Assembly: GCA_947095585.1 (NCBI GenBank)
Contig: OX352763.1
Span: 35,637,462-35,701,461, forward strand
Length of the DNA: 64,000 bases
Reading direction: 5' to 3'
Source of the DNA: Nephrocerus scutellatus
Lineage: Eukaryota > Arthropoda > Insecta > Diptera > Pipunculidae
In this document: positions 1 through 11,739 of the stretch, in pieces
Layout of the letters: each line of letters opens with the position of its first letter
How positions within the stretch are numbered: position 1 is the stretch's first letter
The notes under the pieces: model-generated
What the model saw: the letters and a program-made list of their open reading frames with translations, nothing else
Told to the model about the DNA's origin: nothing
Databases searched by the model: none
Program-made: the position numbers and the translations under genes

Positions 1-785
1 TTTTATGTATAAGGCCTTCGTGCCATACTTTATCGAAAGGTTGGCCAATGTCTAAAAATGGAGCAGTACTTTTTTTGTTCAAATGAGTTTCTGATTTCTG
101 CTACGATCCTATGCACTTGTTCTATGGTTCCATGATCTTCTCTAAATCCAAACTGGTGATCCGGTATAATACTTTGCTCTTGCAGAATTGGTTTGATCTT
201 TTTAAGAAGCATTTTTTCAAAGAGTTTTGACAGAGTTGGCAGTAAACTGATTGGACGATACGAGTCTACTTTTGTTTCATCTTTACCTGGTTTATGGATC
301 ATTATGATCTGTGAAATTTTCCAAGTTACAGGAAAATACCCAGTTTTCATTACAGCATTGAAAATGTATGTTATTAATTTGATACATATATCTGGAAGTT
401 CTATAAGCATTTTACCACTAATAAGATCATGACCAGGTGCCTTTTTGTGGTTTATATGTTCGCTGATCATTATTTTTACTTCACGCCATTTATATTTAAT
501 AGGTTGAAATTCTGAAGCTTCAGCTTCTTCAGGCAGCAATTCCGAGTGTCCATTATTTTCGTTCGGAGTAAATACTTTAACTAAATGTTGGGCGAATGCG
601 TTTGCTTTTTCTGCATCGCTTCTTGCCCAGGTTCCATCGGGAAGGCGAATCGGAGGACATGATTGCGTAGGCCGTTTCAGGTTTTTTGTGGCTTTCTACA
701 GTGAGTAATGTATGTAATCTGTTGCTTCTGATGCTGTAAGTTTGCTTAGATAATATTGAATACGCTCTAAGTGTTTGCTCACTCA
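1..785 (-). pseudogene. Jockey-clade non-LTR reverse transcriptase fragment
   Basis: Minus-strand ORF2 piece of a Jockey-type retrotransposon, running off the left window edge. The frame reads through the linker before the polymerase (KATKNLKRP, then PPIRLPDGTWARSDAEKA near 610-690) into the RT fingers (APGHDLISGKML, SYRPISLLPTLSKLFEK, QFGFREDHGT). This order is characteristic of Jockey ORF2. Two lesions are visible: a TAG at 696-698 where a tryptophan codon is expected before KATKNLKRP, and a one-base frameshift near 55-60, after which FLDIGQPFDKVWHEG (the first catalytic Asp region) continues in another frame to the edge. The element ends abruptly at about 785 against an oppositely oriented element. 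A dead copy, but only lightly mutated. Confidence 0.85.
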
Positions 786-1165
786 AAAAAGTTCGCACAT
801 CGGTGCTATTGTAGGTGCCATCACTGGGCACTGTACACAGGCAGGCATGCAGCAGTATTCTCGAATGATTGCTGCAGCAGCTGCTTGGATCAGGAGGAGG
901 AGACTAGTATCCATCTTTCCTGTAATTGTCAGCCATCGTTCCAAAAACGTAAGCTCTATACGGGAGCCTTCTTCTACAACGACACTACTGATCTGATCAA
1001 CATGGACATGAGCAGTCTCCTACGCTTCATACGAAGCTCTAATTGGTTCTGCGAGTAGGTGGAAAAAGTTTTGCCTGATCCGTGTGGTATCGCAATGGAC
1101 CATTGCTGGTCTACGTGTGTCGGTTTTTCACTGAGAGTGACCTTAAACTAACCTCACCTAACACA
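771..1165 (+). pseudogene. 3' end of a LOA/I-group non-LTR element (post-RNase H domain)
   Basis: Frameshifted plus-strand remnant of the C-terminal, cysteine-rich tail that follows RNase H in LOA/I-group retrotransposons. Visible pieces are IGAIVGAITGHCT, a C-x2-C segment rich in Glu, LSCNCQPSFQKRKL and SSLLRFIRSSNWF. The same tail (ILCSCPALMHRR, ILRFIKSSEWIF) is found in the longer copy at 14,118-14,357. Its 3' flank has CTAACCTCACCTAAC, resembling the AACCTA repeat that closes the other copy. It abuts a minus-strand Jockey fragment head to head. Confidence 0.7.
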
Positions 1166-2685
1166 CTTCCGCCAGCAATACTGTTAAGCCTCAAAACGAT
1201 TTTTATTAGCCGATTTAGACGGTATAGATATCTATCTCTTTTACTTATATCTTTTTTTGGAAATTTAAAACATAGCTATAGTTGTATGTACAAATCTGCA
1301 ATATCATCTGCGTTAGTCAGTACTAAGTAGATGATGTAGAAAATGATTTCTCTTGAAGAAAACCCAAAAGTTTCGAACAACTTTCTCCACCATTTGTTAA
1401 TATCTCATTTCTAACATTCATTGCACTTGCACCTGTAATAGGCCGAGCAAAGCTATTTATTAAGTGATGTTATGAAACAAAAATGTTCGACTACGTGCTT
1501 GGAAAACTTCTGTTAACCAACTTATTAGCGATGATTGCAAGAAAACCTATCATGTATTATTAGATTTGCTTATACGAATATTAAAAGCATAACTTTTATA
1601 ATAATAGTTGGTATAATCACTTAACACCAGTTAATGAACATCACGTAGTGTACGCATCAGTTGGTCTGTTATATATTCGATAATCCTAATAGACTCGTAC
1701 CTTCATGCATGTATACATACCTACATCAGATATGAATTATGAATTTGAAATTATGATTATGAATTTATCAAAATACTATAATTCATTTATACATTCAGGC
1801 ACAGTTTCCACAAATAGTCATGCACCGTTCGTAAGATACGTACGTGAGATCTGCTTTATTTGAATTCGATAAAGAATAATAAGCAATGATTGTCAAATTC
1901 ATTATAGTCGGCACATTGTGACTATGTGATGAATTACAAAATGTAAGTCCCAGTGCCACCAAATTACCTGGAATCTGATCAAATACAATTTTTAGTTTTC
2001 AGTTATTATTTGCGTTATTACAAAGTTTATGTACAAAAATGGAGGTGTGGACTTTCTTTTACATACGGGGCCGGAATCTTCTGTAAATGTATATATAAAT
2101 TTTATTTTTAAAGTTTTTTTTTTAATTTTTATTTTAAATTTCTTTTCTGATTTCTCATAAGTGCTATGCTTTTTGAGATATTTGCAAAAATTCGAAAAAC
2201 TGCCCAAGTAAACTGCAACTTCCGGTTGGTCGATTTCCGCCAAAATCAACTGGGACCTCCCAATTTATGTAAAAAGCTTAAATATGAAATTTCATCTGCA
2301 TAAATTCAATCGTCTGGGCTGTAGAGTGGACACAGACACTTTTTTTTTTATTTTTTTGACTCTGGAGATACGGAAATGGGTGAATCTGCAAAAATCCCGA
2401 GTTCGAAGATCTTCATGATTACTATACTTTCTGTTACTATGTAAAAGAAAGTACAAAGGCGTGGTACACCGTGGACATTTTGTATGTCATTCACTAAATC
2501 AAATTTATTTAGGCGGGTTAAGGGTAAATTTTCAAGGACACTTTGGAATAAAATGAAACGATGTAATGTAACCTATTAAGTATTAAACAAACGAAGAAAA
2601 GCCACTCAAGTAGAGTTGTGAGAGAAATCTTTGCCTCTCCCAAACCAATAAAAAATATTTAAATTATTAACTAAAAAAAATACAA
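1166..2685. other. AT-rich non-coding stretch
   Basis: I see no convincing gene here. The stretch around 2,090-2,400 has long T runs and reads like degraded interspersed repeat, with no recognisable protein. Confidence 0.5.
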
Positions 2686-2689
2686 TTAA

Positions 2690-2870
2690 AATATTTCTCA
2701 AAGTTATTTAAAAGTGTTGCTCCCATAATAGTTTGCGTCTCAGTTAAAAGCTCCCATTATGGTTTGTGTCTCTGTTAAAATTCATAGTTTTAGAACCACT
2801 TTGTGCTTGAGGGAATGTGCATGAGGGGCTTAGCCAATTAGTACTCGTATATGAAGGATGCTCTTTAAAA
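2690..2870 (+). repeat. Dispersed repeat D, copy 1
   Basis: Non-coding repeat also found at 43,680-43,805 in the same orientation (shared core: AAAATATTTCTCAA, then a GTTGCT-CCAT-AT block, an ACCACT block, and CAATTAGTAC). This copy has an internal tandem duplication of 31 bp starting at 2,719 and 2,750. Family unknown. Confidence 0.6.
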
Positions 2871-3059
2871 TATTGAAATATGTATTAGACTTACAAATAA
2901 AATATACAGAAATATTTAATCTCTTATCCTCTTTTATATATTCGCACGCATTCTTCTGTAAAATCACCCTGAATATTAAAAAAAAAATCGTTTTAAAAAA
3001 AAGGCTTTTATTAAAGCAAACCTTCTAAAAGGTAGAAAATAAAATATAAGATTAAAAGA

Positions 3060-3475
3060 AAAAACGCCCAAACGAGTTCCGTGAGATCCCCAAAAGATCA
3101 CCAAAAGATCCCTCCATCGTGTACTTGCTGCGCTTAGAAGCAGTCCTGACAAATTATTTTCAAATTTAATTTAAATTGAAAATCACTCTCTATATTGGTT
3201 TTATTTCCTACTTCTGTTCTTGCTTTTTGTCTTTGTCATGGGGTTTTATTACGGTATGGTGCGAATGCCATCTTCAGCATATAGGACCATTAGCAAAATT
3301 TCTGCTAAATTTTGGACGGAAACTGACAGACAGACAGGCTCAAAAAACCCCAAAAAGACCACCAAAGGACCTCCAAAACACTCCCAGGAGACCAAAATGA
3401 CCCGCAAATAACCCACTCAAAAGTCTCTTAAAAGACTCATAAAAGACCCCAAAAAGACTTTTTAAGGACACCTCT
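3060..3475 (+). repeat. Degenerate A/C-rich AAAAGACC-type repeat
   Basis: Strand-asymmetric low-complexity sequence with recurring CCAAAAGA, AAAAGACC and AAGACTC blocks, including an (ACAG)n patch near 3,329. Open frames across it are composition artefacts. Similar CCAAGA-rich sequence lies on the other strand near 47,850-47,950. Confidence 0.5.
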
Positions 3476-3477
3476 CC

Positions 3478-3775
3478 TTGAATTCAACCGCAAAACTCGT
3501 GGCGCTTCAAATGCTCATCAGTTTACCCTAAAGTCCATCTTTGGACGTACAATTATGTTAACAGATTCATTCTTCACCGTACAACATGTATGTGGAATTC
3601 TCCGCCAAGCTCGGTCTTTCCACATCGCTATGATCCACAGGCATTCAAAGCACATACTCACAGACATCTCCTCTTTTCTCCTCCTTTCCCTTTAACAACC
3701 ACGCTGTGCCAAGCATATAGCCGAGCATTATAAGTGTGCGAACCTCTTTACGCGCGCGCAAATTATAAAAAAAAC
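3478..3775 (+). mobile_element. Family A non-LTR element, 3' end
   Basis: 5'-truncated copy of family A, the non-LTR element that recurs through this window. It contains the end of ORF2 (homologous to the frame YNTYVE-SVFPH in other copies), the short 3'UTR with CCGAGCATTATAAG-GTG, and the terminus GCGCGCAAATTATAAAAAAA. The same terminus is seen reversed at 21,838, 57,592 and 59,906, so it marks the true 3' end. Confidence 0.75.
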
Positions 3776-4049
3776 CCAAAATTGCATTAAGATACAATCA
3801 CATCACAAAGGGAAATATTTTTAAGCTTTAGCTTAAGCAAAAGCAATAACTTACTACAACAACAAGCATTATCTAAATAAAATCTTTATTTCCTGTCGAA
3901 TTTACGTGTTGCAGATTTCGTTGCGTGTTGAAATTTCACCCTTAACGCACATAAAGAAGTGAATGGTTTTCCAATAGAGACATAACAGTTTAGTATTTTA
4001 ATACAAACGCACCCTTAAACTTTTTTTATGATCTGTCAACCCCAAAACG

Positions 4050-5115
4050 TCAGTCAAGGTTTACGTTTTTATCATGGTGAAGTCCACGAACGAGCAACGG
4101 TTGAAAATTACAAAAAACTACTACCGAAAGTCTGAGTCGGTGGTCGCAACGTTAATAACGCTTTTTCCAATTTTCAGTCGTGATAATCGTCCCACCCGTC
4201 AGGCTGCGCGTGTTATAGAGCATAAATTCGAGTGAACATATTCCTTATTGAATGTGAGACCTACGGTCGAAGTACCGCTAATATCGCAGCCGTAAATGCT
4301 CGAGTTCAAAATGAGCCAAATGAGTCAATTCGGAGTTCTAAGGAATTAGAAATATCTCAGTCCACATTGTGGCAAATTTTGCGTAAAGATCTTGGCCTTA
4401 CAAGATCAAATTACCTCAAGAACTGAAGCCTCTTGATCACTTAAAGGGTTGAAACTTCTCCGATTGGGCACTGCAAAAGTTTGTAGAAAATCCTGAATTT
4501 CATCGAAAAATGATCTTCAGCGATGATGTTCCTTTATGGCTTTGTCAATAAGCAAAATATGCCTTATTGGGCAGCAATAAAACTCCATGTGCTTCAAGAG
4601 ACTCCACTGCATCCACAAAAGGTGACCCTTTGGTATGGAGTCATGCCGATTTTCTTTCGATTGTCTTCGATAGACAACTCTTTTTGTAAAAATTTGTTAG
4701 TGATCGGGCCCCGGTGTCCGGAGGCTTCCATGCAATTTTTTTTTAAAAATGTATCGGATTTTCCTCAACTTTTTAAACATTTGTATCTCTAATGGACAAT
4801 GCTTTTTGTAAAAAAAAATTTGGATCGGGCCCCAGGACATAAGGACTTCCATATAATTTTTTTGAAAATTACCCCAATTTTATTCACACTGCACACATGT
4901 GTATCTTTGATTAGTGAATTTACATTTTTATGGGCTGTTTTTATGGGGTTATGTTAAGTCGTTGGTTTATGCCAACAAGCTCACAACGTAAGACGAGCTC
5001 AGCAAAAATATCGAACGCGAAATTGCCGACATGTGTGGAAGGGTGGTGGAAAATTGGCTCCAAAGAATCGATCACTGCAGACGTGCTCATGGTGGTCATA
5101 TGAACAAGATCAAAT
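4050..5115 (+). pseudogene. mariner-like transposase, broken
   Basis: Remnant of a mariner/Tc1-superfamily transposase. Visible pieces in order: an N-terminal helix-turn-helix part (STNEQRLKITKNYYRKSES at about 4,080; DNRPTRQAAR), a second part (SQSTLWQILRKDLGLTRSN at about 4,350), the catalytic-domain start (FHRKMIFSDDVPLW, with the first acidic residues FSDD), a segment like GFVNKQNMPYWA, LHPQKVTLWYGV, then after an insertion the C-terminal end (LWGYVKSLVYANKL, NIEREIADM, RRAHGGHM). Several frameshifts and stops, plus a 0.27 kb insertion that removes the middle of the catalytic domain, make it non-functional. Terminal inverted repeats are not clear. Confidence 0.8.
4650..4925 (-). repeat. 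Repeat B-related insertion inside the mariner copy
   Basis: Two diverged tandem modules of about 120 bp, each with GATCGGGCCCC followed by an A/T-rich stretch and ACA(C)ATTTGTATCT or ACACATGTGTATCT. The same GATCGGG...ACACATGTGT module is found in repeat B at 22,880-23,100 and 48,540-48,640. It interrupts the transposase between the VTLWYGV region and the LWGYVKS region. Confidence 0.6.
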
Positions 5116-5159
5116 TTCATAATTATATATAGGATGTGTTTTCTTCCTGAAATAAATTT

Positions 5160-6215
5160 CAGCCCGATATATTAATTATTCTGTGTTTTATTTAAATACA
5201 AAATTGTAATGTCCTTATTGAAAAATGCTTTATAAGAAAATTCAAAAACAAAAATGAAATGAGCGGCTCAAAATTAAAATGAAAAATGGAAATTGAGAGA
5301 GTATTGGATTTTTTTATCAATTTAAGTATTAAATATAATGAGCAGATTTTGGACTTAATCTTAAGTCAAAACCGAAAAAAAAAACTTTGCTTATTTCTCT
5401 TCTTATAGATTTTACCCATAATGAACTAAAGTAACTGGTTGCTTGTTTTGCCATTGTCTGATGCTGTCAAATTTCTGTACCGAATGTCTTACTTCAATGC
5501 CACTTTGACGCTTTAGCCGCTAAAGAGATTTCATCCCTCACATGTCTAATGTAATGCATGTGCTCTATTTTTTTAAAAATAGTGTGGGTTTTTTCACATT
5601 AGGAGCATCCATTTTTTTTTTAACTAAGATATCGTGTAATTGAGATATCAAGATATTCAAGACACATCTGCATAGACATCTCTTCTTTCGATCTCCTTAA
5701 TTACTTAATTTCCGGCAATTTCACGTTCGGTGTTGATCGTGCAAGAACAGCAAGGAAGTTTGAAGAACGGTTAGGTGTATTGCTTGGAGAATGTGCCAAA
5801 TTTAATCAAGAATGACGGGACTTTGAGGTGCCAATATGGATCTTCGTTCTGATTTAAAAGTTAAAGTGATATCAATTTGCAGATTTCTGACAAACTCTAA
5901 GCAATATGCAATTGTCGTTTTTAGCTTGCAGGCTAGTTTTCATTTGAACTGAAGTTAGTCTTACAAAGGAATGAGCTTGTTGCAGTTGAAAAGCTTTGGA
6001 ATCAGGCGGTATGTTGAGCTTTTTGTAGGTTCTGAAATTGCAGGAAGGTCAGACTCTGCTAGGATGGCTTTGATGGGCCACGTTTGCAAAGCATTGAATC
6101 TTCTGCGAACAGTGTAATGTTAAGGGTTGTTTAACAATCTGATGTTGCTTTTGGCACACCAGTTTTGGGAAGTGCTATTAAGCGAGCAATGTATATAAGT
6201 GTAGAAATATGAGCC
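5160..6215. other. No gene seen
   Basis: AT-rich sequence without recognisable coding homology. A short stretch at about 5,655-5,700 resembles the end of family A ORF2 but is too short to call. Confidence 0.4.
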
Positions 6216-6219
6216 AGTC

Positions 6220-6268
6220 AATTGAACTCCATAACCACAAAAATTCAGAACATAAATGGAGTTCAATT
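6220..6268. repeat. 13-bp perfect inverted repeat
   Basis: AATTGAACTCCAT at 6,220-6,232 is perfectly repeated in reverse complement at 6,256-6,268, with a 23-base loop. No associated gene. Confidence 0.7.
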
Positions 6269-6479
6269 TATATTTCGGTTACCAACAAGAATATTGTTCT
6301 ATTGCAACAAATATACAGCACCCTTACAATTAAGTAGGGTATATGCGGTAGACGTCTTCATTGGCTGGCTGAGCAGATCTACGACTATATTTACTCATTA
6401 CAATTATAATTGGAATTGTGGAATAGTAATGATTGTCTGTATTAATTGCATAAAATCAGAATAACATTTGTTACACGCA

Positions 6480-7535
6480 ATTAACTATATATAGTTAGAG
6501 AAATAGAAGATCGTCAACTTCGACCATGATATGCATAATACAAGAGTTTCCCCCCAATTCACGCAAACGTGAACTGAAAGGATAATAATAACTTATTGTC
6601 TGCTTGGTGCCTTATTCTGAACCATCTTCCCACCTTATCCCATCTGCGGACAAAGCTTTAAAGCTATTTCTACCTATTTTCTATGCTTAACCTTCAACAC
6701 CAATCTGGAGCGCATAAAATGTTCTCCTCTATTGTTGTCGATTTCTTTGTGTGTTTCCTACAATATAACTTTGCATTGTTGAATACTTTACTATAGTTTT
6801 TTTGATATCTTACGTCCTTTAACTTGCTTCGGATTATAAAATCACCATCTTATTAAGAAAAAAAAAAAACTCTATTCTTTTCTCACAATAAAGCGCAAGT
6901 TTTATAGGTTGCGCGAACGACTCAATGAATGATGACAAAGAATTTGATGAATGACATCCGTCAGTGCGCAATGTGGTTACGAATAAAGTTCCCCCTTTTT
7001 AAATGCTTTTGGATGAGAAAGTTTTCTGTTTGATGTTGATGCGGAAGAATGGTGTGCAAAACTTTAGTAATTTTAAAAGTTTTAAAGGAATTTTTTAATA
7101 GCAATTATTTCTGAAGTTTCGAGATGCATTAACTGCCTTTGCAGACGAAAAAGATGACTCAGCTCCATTGAAGCATCGCAGAGTGATTTATTGTTTGTAA
7201 CACTGTAGCAAATGTATAAATGTTAATATAGAATGATGACCATATTAACCACAATGTAGCTTGGAGTTATATTGAAGTGACTATCTAGCAAACAAACAAA
7301 CGGTGATGATGACGCGATTATAGGCAGTCATATCCTAAGCCTCTTGCACCACAACTCCTATCTTATGCGTCCACGTCGCGTCACTGGAAACTCGGCCAAA
7401 TCAAGTGAACGATTTCGGTACCCAATCCGATTTGTATTAGCTTTGGTCAGGGCTAAATAAGAAGGTGGCCTTGCCTTGGTCGGCGGCGCTTCATGTCGAT
7501 TTAGGTTGCGGTTGGCCAATCACCACTCAACTGAA
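6480..7535. other. No gene seen
   Basis: Non-coding sequence upstream of the RTE-type element. Nothing recognisable. Confidence 0.4.
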
Positions 7536-7539
7536 TTAA

Positions 7540-9410
7540 TTGATTCTTGAAACTAATACAAGCCTCAGATACATATCGAATTTATCAACAATGACCTTTG
7601 GACCACGGAAAAGGACACGTTTTGGATTTTGGAACATTCACACGCTCGTCAAAACAACACCGCTTGCTCAATTAACAAAAGAATTTCGTAAATTCCATCT
7701 AGAGATTCTTGGTCTTAGTGAGGTGAGATAGAGTGGAGTAGGGGAAAAACGAACATCTACCGGCGAGTTTCTAATTTTTTCGGGTAAGCCTGCAGGAGAA
7801 CAACATGCGAATGGAGTGGGATTTCTACTTTCTAAAGCCGCGAGAAGATCGTTGCAGGACTGGCAAGCAATAAACGATAGAATTATTGCAAGATTTAAAT
7901 CTGCTGTTCGACATGTCGTGTTTGTTCAAGTTTACGCATATACGGAAGAAAAAGACACTTTTTACTTGCGTCTAAATAATTCATTAGATCAACTACGGAA
8001 TAGTGACATCGTTATTTTGGTGGGTGACCTTAACGCAAAGGCATAGGCAGCGACAACAGTGATTGGGAACATGTCATGGGAAACCACGGCCTTGGTTCTA
8101 TGAATAACAACGGTGAAAGGTTTGCTGATCTATGTTCTGATCGCAACCTAATCATTGGAGGCACAATTTTTCCCCACAAAAATATCCACAAAGCCACCTG
8201 GACCTCTCCTGACCACCAGCTTGTGGTTGGCAGTGTGCGATTGAAGCTCGCGGTCCACTCAACCACACGAAGTCAAACAACGAGAAAGCCAGCTGTAGCA
8301 GCACTGAAAGACCAAGATATGAAACTGCAATATATATCCTGCATACAACAGTCTCTCTCTGAAATACAGCCCCAAACCCTAGAGTCTAAATGGGAGAAAA
8401 CAGTAAATGCGTTTACAGAAGCAGCCTCAACCTTGTTAGGTTATCCCGACAAAACTAGAAAAGAATGGATATCAGATGGTACATGAAACACCATTTGTGA
8501 ACGCCAATCCATCAAAGCAGAGTTAAACGCGGCTTCGGGTGCCGAGCGAAGTGCATTTGCGCAAAAGTATAGGGATCTGGACCGACAAGTTGGCTGTTCA
8601 GCTAGGAACGACAAACGAGCATGGCTTAGCGACATCGCAACACAAGAACAGCAATCTGCTGATAGTAGACAATACAGCACAGTCTACCAACTCGCCCGTA
8701 AGCTCGCCAACAAGAAACACCACATTAACTACCCTGTTAAGGCAATAGATGGCTCTTTGATCCTTATGGAGGAACAGCAATTAACCCGTTGGACAGAACA
8801 TTTAAAGAATGTTTTGAATTGTACTTCGCCAGGCACGTCCATCAACCCATATATGCACCCTAATAGGCTACTTAACATCAACGTCGCTACTCCTTCGTTG
8901 GATGAGATAAGGACAATCAGGTAAAGCAGCAAGCAATGACAACATCTACAACACTTCAAACCGACGTCCGAGTTAACTACGCGATATATCTGGTAATCTG
9001 AAACCATTCCATCGTCGTTATAAGAAGGCTTAATAGTCAAACTCCCCAAGAAAGGTGATTTGAGCATTTGCGAAAACTGGAGAGGAATTACCCTGGTAAA
9101 CACCATAAACAAAGTAATCTCCTCTATAATAGCTAGGCGCTTATGGAATGTGTTAGTTTGTCCAGCTATGGCGTTCCGGAAAAACTCATTAACATCATTA
9201 AGGAGCTGTACCGCAACTCAACATGCCGCGTCATTCATAACGGTCATCTTGGCTCACCTTTCAACATCTACTCGGGAGTCAAGCAAGGTTACACCCTCTC
9301 ACCATTGCTTTTCACAAGTGTCATCGACTGGGTGTTGAAAAAAGTACTTCCGGGTACTTCCGCAAACGTTAAGAAGACGAGTCATGGATATTTGCATATG
9401 AGCCGGAAAT
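7540..9410 (+). pseudogene. RTE-like non-LTR element, copy 1 (endonuclease and partial RT)
   Basis: Plus-strand remnant of a single-ORF RTE/CFDP2-like retrotransposon. The apurinic-type endonuclease starts near 7,590 (RFGFWNIHTLVKTTPLAQL, ILGLSEVR), continues through GVGFLLSKAARRSL and VILVGDLNAKA (catalytic GDxN motif) and IIGGTIFPHKNIHKATW. The block between TSPDHQ and LVVGSVRLKL is shorter than expected for the family, so an internal deletion is likely near 8,215. The linker reads through one TGA (about 8,484, probably an old Trp codon) to QLTRWTEHLKNVLN. The RT is cut down to LPKKGDLSICENWRGITLVNTINKV and GVKQGYTLSPLLFTSVIDWVLK; the palm segment with the first catalytic Asp is missing. 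Confidence 0.82.
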
Positions 9411-9411
9411 A

Positions 9412-10645
9412 AAAGGGCAATCGACTGTTTGGGTCTTTCAAACTAAAGAATAACAAGTCGGTAGGACTTGATGGTATATCCGCAGAGCTTTTGGGTGCCG
9501 CTCCAACGACATCAGCAGAGCTTTTATATCCTCCTGTAGAGAGAGCTTGGGAGGCAGAAAGTTTCCCCGACGAGTGGAAGAAGGGAATGATTGTCAAGCT
9601 CCCTAAAAAAGGTAGTCTTATGCGAAAACTGGAGAGGCATTTGCGTTCTTCCTGCAGTTGCAAATGTAGTAGTACTTGAGCGAATTAAGGAACATCTGGA
9701 AGATACACCCGATGGCGAACATGGATCCTCCTGTGTAGACCACATACCACACCCTGCGGATCGTTATTGAACAATGCGTTGAATTCCGGTCACCACTGCA
9801 CCTGTTGCTGTTCATCGATTTTGAGAAGGCGTTTGACAGTGTCAACAGATAGTTTATCTGGCTCGCCTTGTGCAGGATAGGTATACCCGATAAACTAATA
9901 GCTATTATTAAAGCAACCTATGATGGCTCAAAATGTCATGTGCTGCATAGAGGAAAGCTGTCAGAGGAATTCAAGATGCCAAGTGGGGTACGACAAGGTT
10001 GCATTCTATCGCCGATACTTTTTTTTGTTGGTGATTAGCGATGTGCTTCGCGCAGCTTTATCTACTGAAAACGGAGGAATTCGTTGGACTCTTACATATC
10101 AACTCAAACATCTGTCACACAGTCTTATGGAGCTACACCAAATTACAACAGATGTGGAAAGGGAGGCAAATATTGAGGGTTTGAAGATTAATACTGCCAA
10201 AACTAAAATCATCAACCTCGGCACTAGCTCAGTAACTCAAGTTAACATTGCTGGATAACGGGATAGAGAGAATAGAGAGTTTCCAATATCTTGGAAGTAT
10301 TGTCTCGATCGAAGGTGGAACCGAACAGGACATTGTCAACCGAATCGGCAAAGCAAAATCAATGTTTGGAATGATGTCCATGATATGACGAAGCAATGCG
10401 ATCAGCTTGAACACCAAGCTGCGACTGTTCCCTTTAAATGTTGAATCTGTGCTGTTGTATGGCTGCAGCACTTGGAAGGTAACCGCTAATATCACAAAAA
10501 GATTACAAACGTTCGTAAATAGGTGGCTACGGAACATCTTAAGGGTTTTCTGTGTGGATTGGTGTCAGTGGATTGGTCATACACTCCGAAAAGGCGACAG
10601 TTCCATAGCAAACTACGCAATGCAATGGAATCCGAATTTTCTACC
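9412..10645 (+). pseudogene. RTE-like non-LTR element, copy 2 (reverse transcriptase)
   Basis: A second RTE-type RT directly follows copy 1 in the same orientation and starts again upstream in the domain, so it is a different copy. It carries KSVGLDGISAELL (9,450), PDEWKKGMIVKLPKKG, HLLFIDFEKAFDSVN (9,810; first catalytic Asp), MPSGVRQGCILSPILF, then LKINTAKTKIINLGTSS and the thumb (VESVLLYGCSTWKVT, WIGHTLRKGDSSIA). Where the catalytic YADD box is expected, at about 10,095-10,120, the sequence jumps straight into LSHSLMELHQ, so the box is deleted. Frameshifts at about 9,840 and 10,255 also break it. Confidence 0.82.
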
Positions 10646-10715
10646 ATTAGTATTAACAGAGCAAGCCTTTTCTTAAATCCCCGATAAATGATGTCGACAT
10701 TAGAGATATAGACCC
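10645..10715 (+). repeat. Short dispersed repeat shared with 48,955-49,065
   Basis: The AGTATTAACAGAGCAA...TTTTTCTTAAATCCCCGATAAAT sequence here is found in reverse complement, with about 25 extra bases, at 48,970-49,055. Family unknown. Confidence 0.6.
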
Positions 10716-10774
10716 TTACTGTAGAACGATTTTTTTCTTTGAATATACCCAAGAATCGTTTCCCAAATTATTGT

Positions 10775-11065
10775 TGACGAATTAGGGGACACAGTAGATA
10801 AGAGCATGGACTTCTGAGCAGGGCGTTCGTGGCTCGAATCCCAGTAACACCAACGGTGGCCCACCTCTCGCGAATGGGTGACAAACGTTCCCAGAGTAAT
10901 AACTTGTCACGGAAAGCTTCTCAATTCGCCGTTCGGATCAGGCCTAAAATTGTAGGTCCCTTCCATTTGTGTGCAAAAATATATATGCTCAACACAAATG
11001 GTTGCGAGAAGTAAGGCCTTGGATGGCAATAGTCTGTCGCGCCGAATATTATTATTATAACTTAT
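10775..11065 (+). mobile_element. tRNA-derived SINE (family S), full-length-like copy
   Basis: The head resembles a tRNA-derived pol III promoter: an A-box-like stretch (AGTAGATAAGAGCATGG) followed about 35 bases later by a B-box-like GGCTCGAATCCC. A conserved body follows (CTCGCGAAT, GACAAACGTTC-AGAGTAA, GGAAAGCTTCTCAATTCGCC, TTCGGAT), then a block with a CCATTTGTG/CACAAATGG hairpin, and a tail of ATT/TAT units. The body recurs at 21,545, 47,985 and 63,762, which supports a retroposon family. Confidence 0.7.
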
Positions 11066-11189
11066 AATAATTATTCCTGAACAACTGCGACAATAGATGG
11101 GACTGTAAAGTGTACTAAATCTATTTTCGTAATAATATCATATATCGCTTATAAGAGAGAGTTCAAGTCATCAAGTGCGACAAGTGGAC

Positions 11190-11480
11190 ATCATTCGTAG
11201 AGTGGGACGAACCGTTCTTACCTAGCTTTCGCCATTAGGCATGCTCATGAACTATTCCCATTTAGCGGTCCTCTCTTCCAGAGTAAACCGTAAGCACCCG
11301 CGTTGCATCCCCAGAACGAGCTGGGTCCTCAACCACAGTTGTCCTCAGACTGGTCAACCTAACGGTCGGCCTTATTCTCTGTGGGCACGGACAACTCCCG
11401 CGGTACCAACGCGTCCGGAAACTCGAACCCTATCATTTGTTACTAGGATACCGTGCTATCCTAGGCCGTTTGGCATATAA
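11190..11480 (+). repeat. Dispersed repeat E, copy 1
   Basis: Matches, in opposite orientation, sequence at 40,080-40,470 (shared: GCATGCTCATGA-like start, AGCTGGGTCCT-AACCACA-TTGTCCT, GGGCACGGACAACTCCCGCGGTACCAACGCG, CCGGAA-C-CGAACCCTATCATTTG, CTAGGATAC). A shorter copy is at 29,965-30,045. It is GC-richer than its surroundings and contains a CTAGGATA...TATCCTAG inverted repeat. I do not recognise the family. Confidence 0.65.
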
Positions 11481-11739
11481 ACCACACAGACCTGTGGTGT
11501 ACGAAATGAACCACTAAATAGGAAGAGTCGCCCCTAAGGTTATTCTAAGTACCAGTAGCCCACTTCGAGTCGCAAAGTACCAAGACATTGCCCATAAATA
11601 GCATACTCAAAGTACCCGCGGCCTTTATTTAATATCCAGTATTCGGGTCCTGCACCATTCCAGATAAGTTTTTATGCTGCAGTTGGACCCCACGGGGACG
11701 TCCAGTGGACAGTACAGGTTCAAGAGTAAAAGAATAAAC

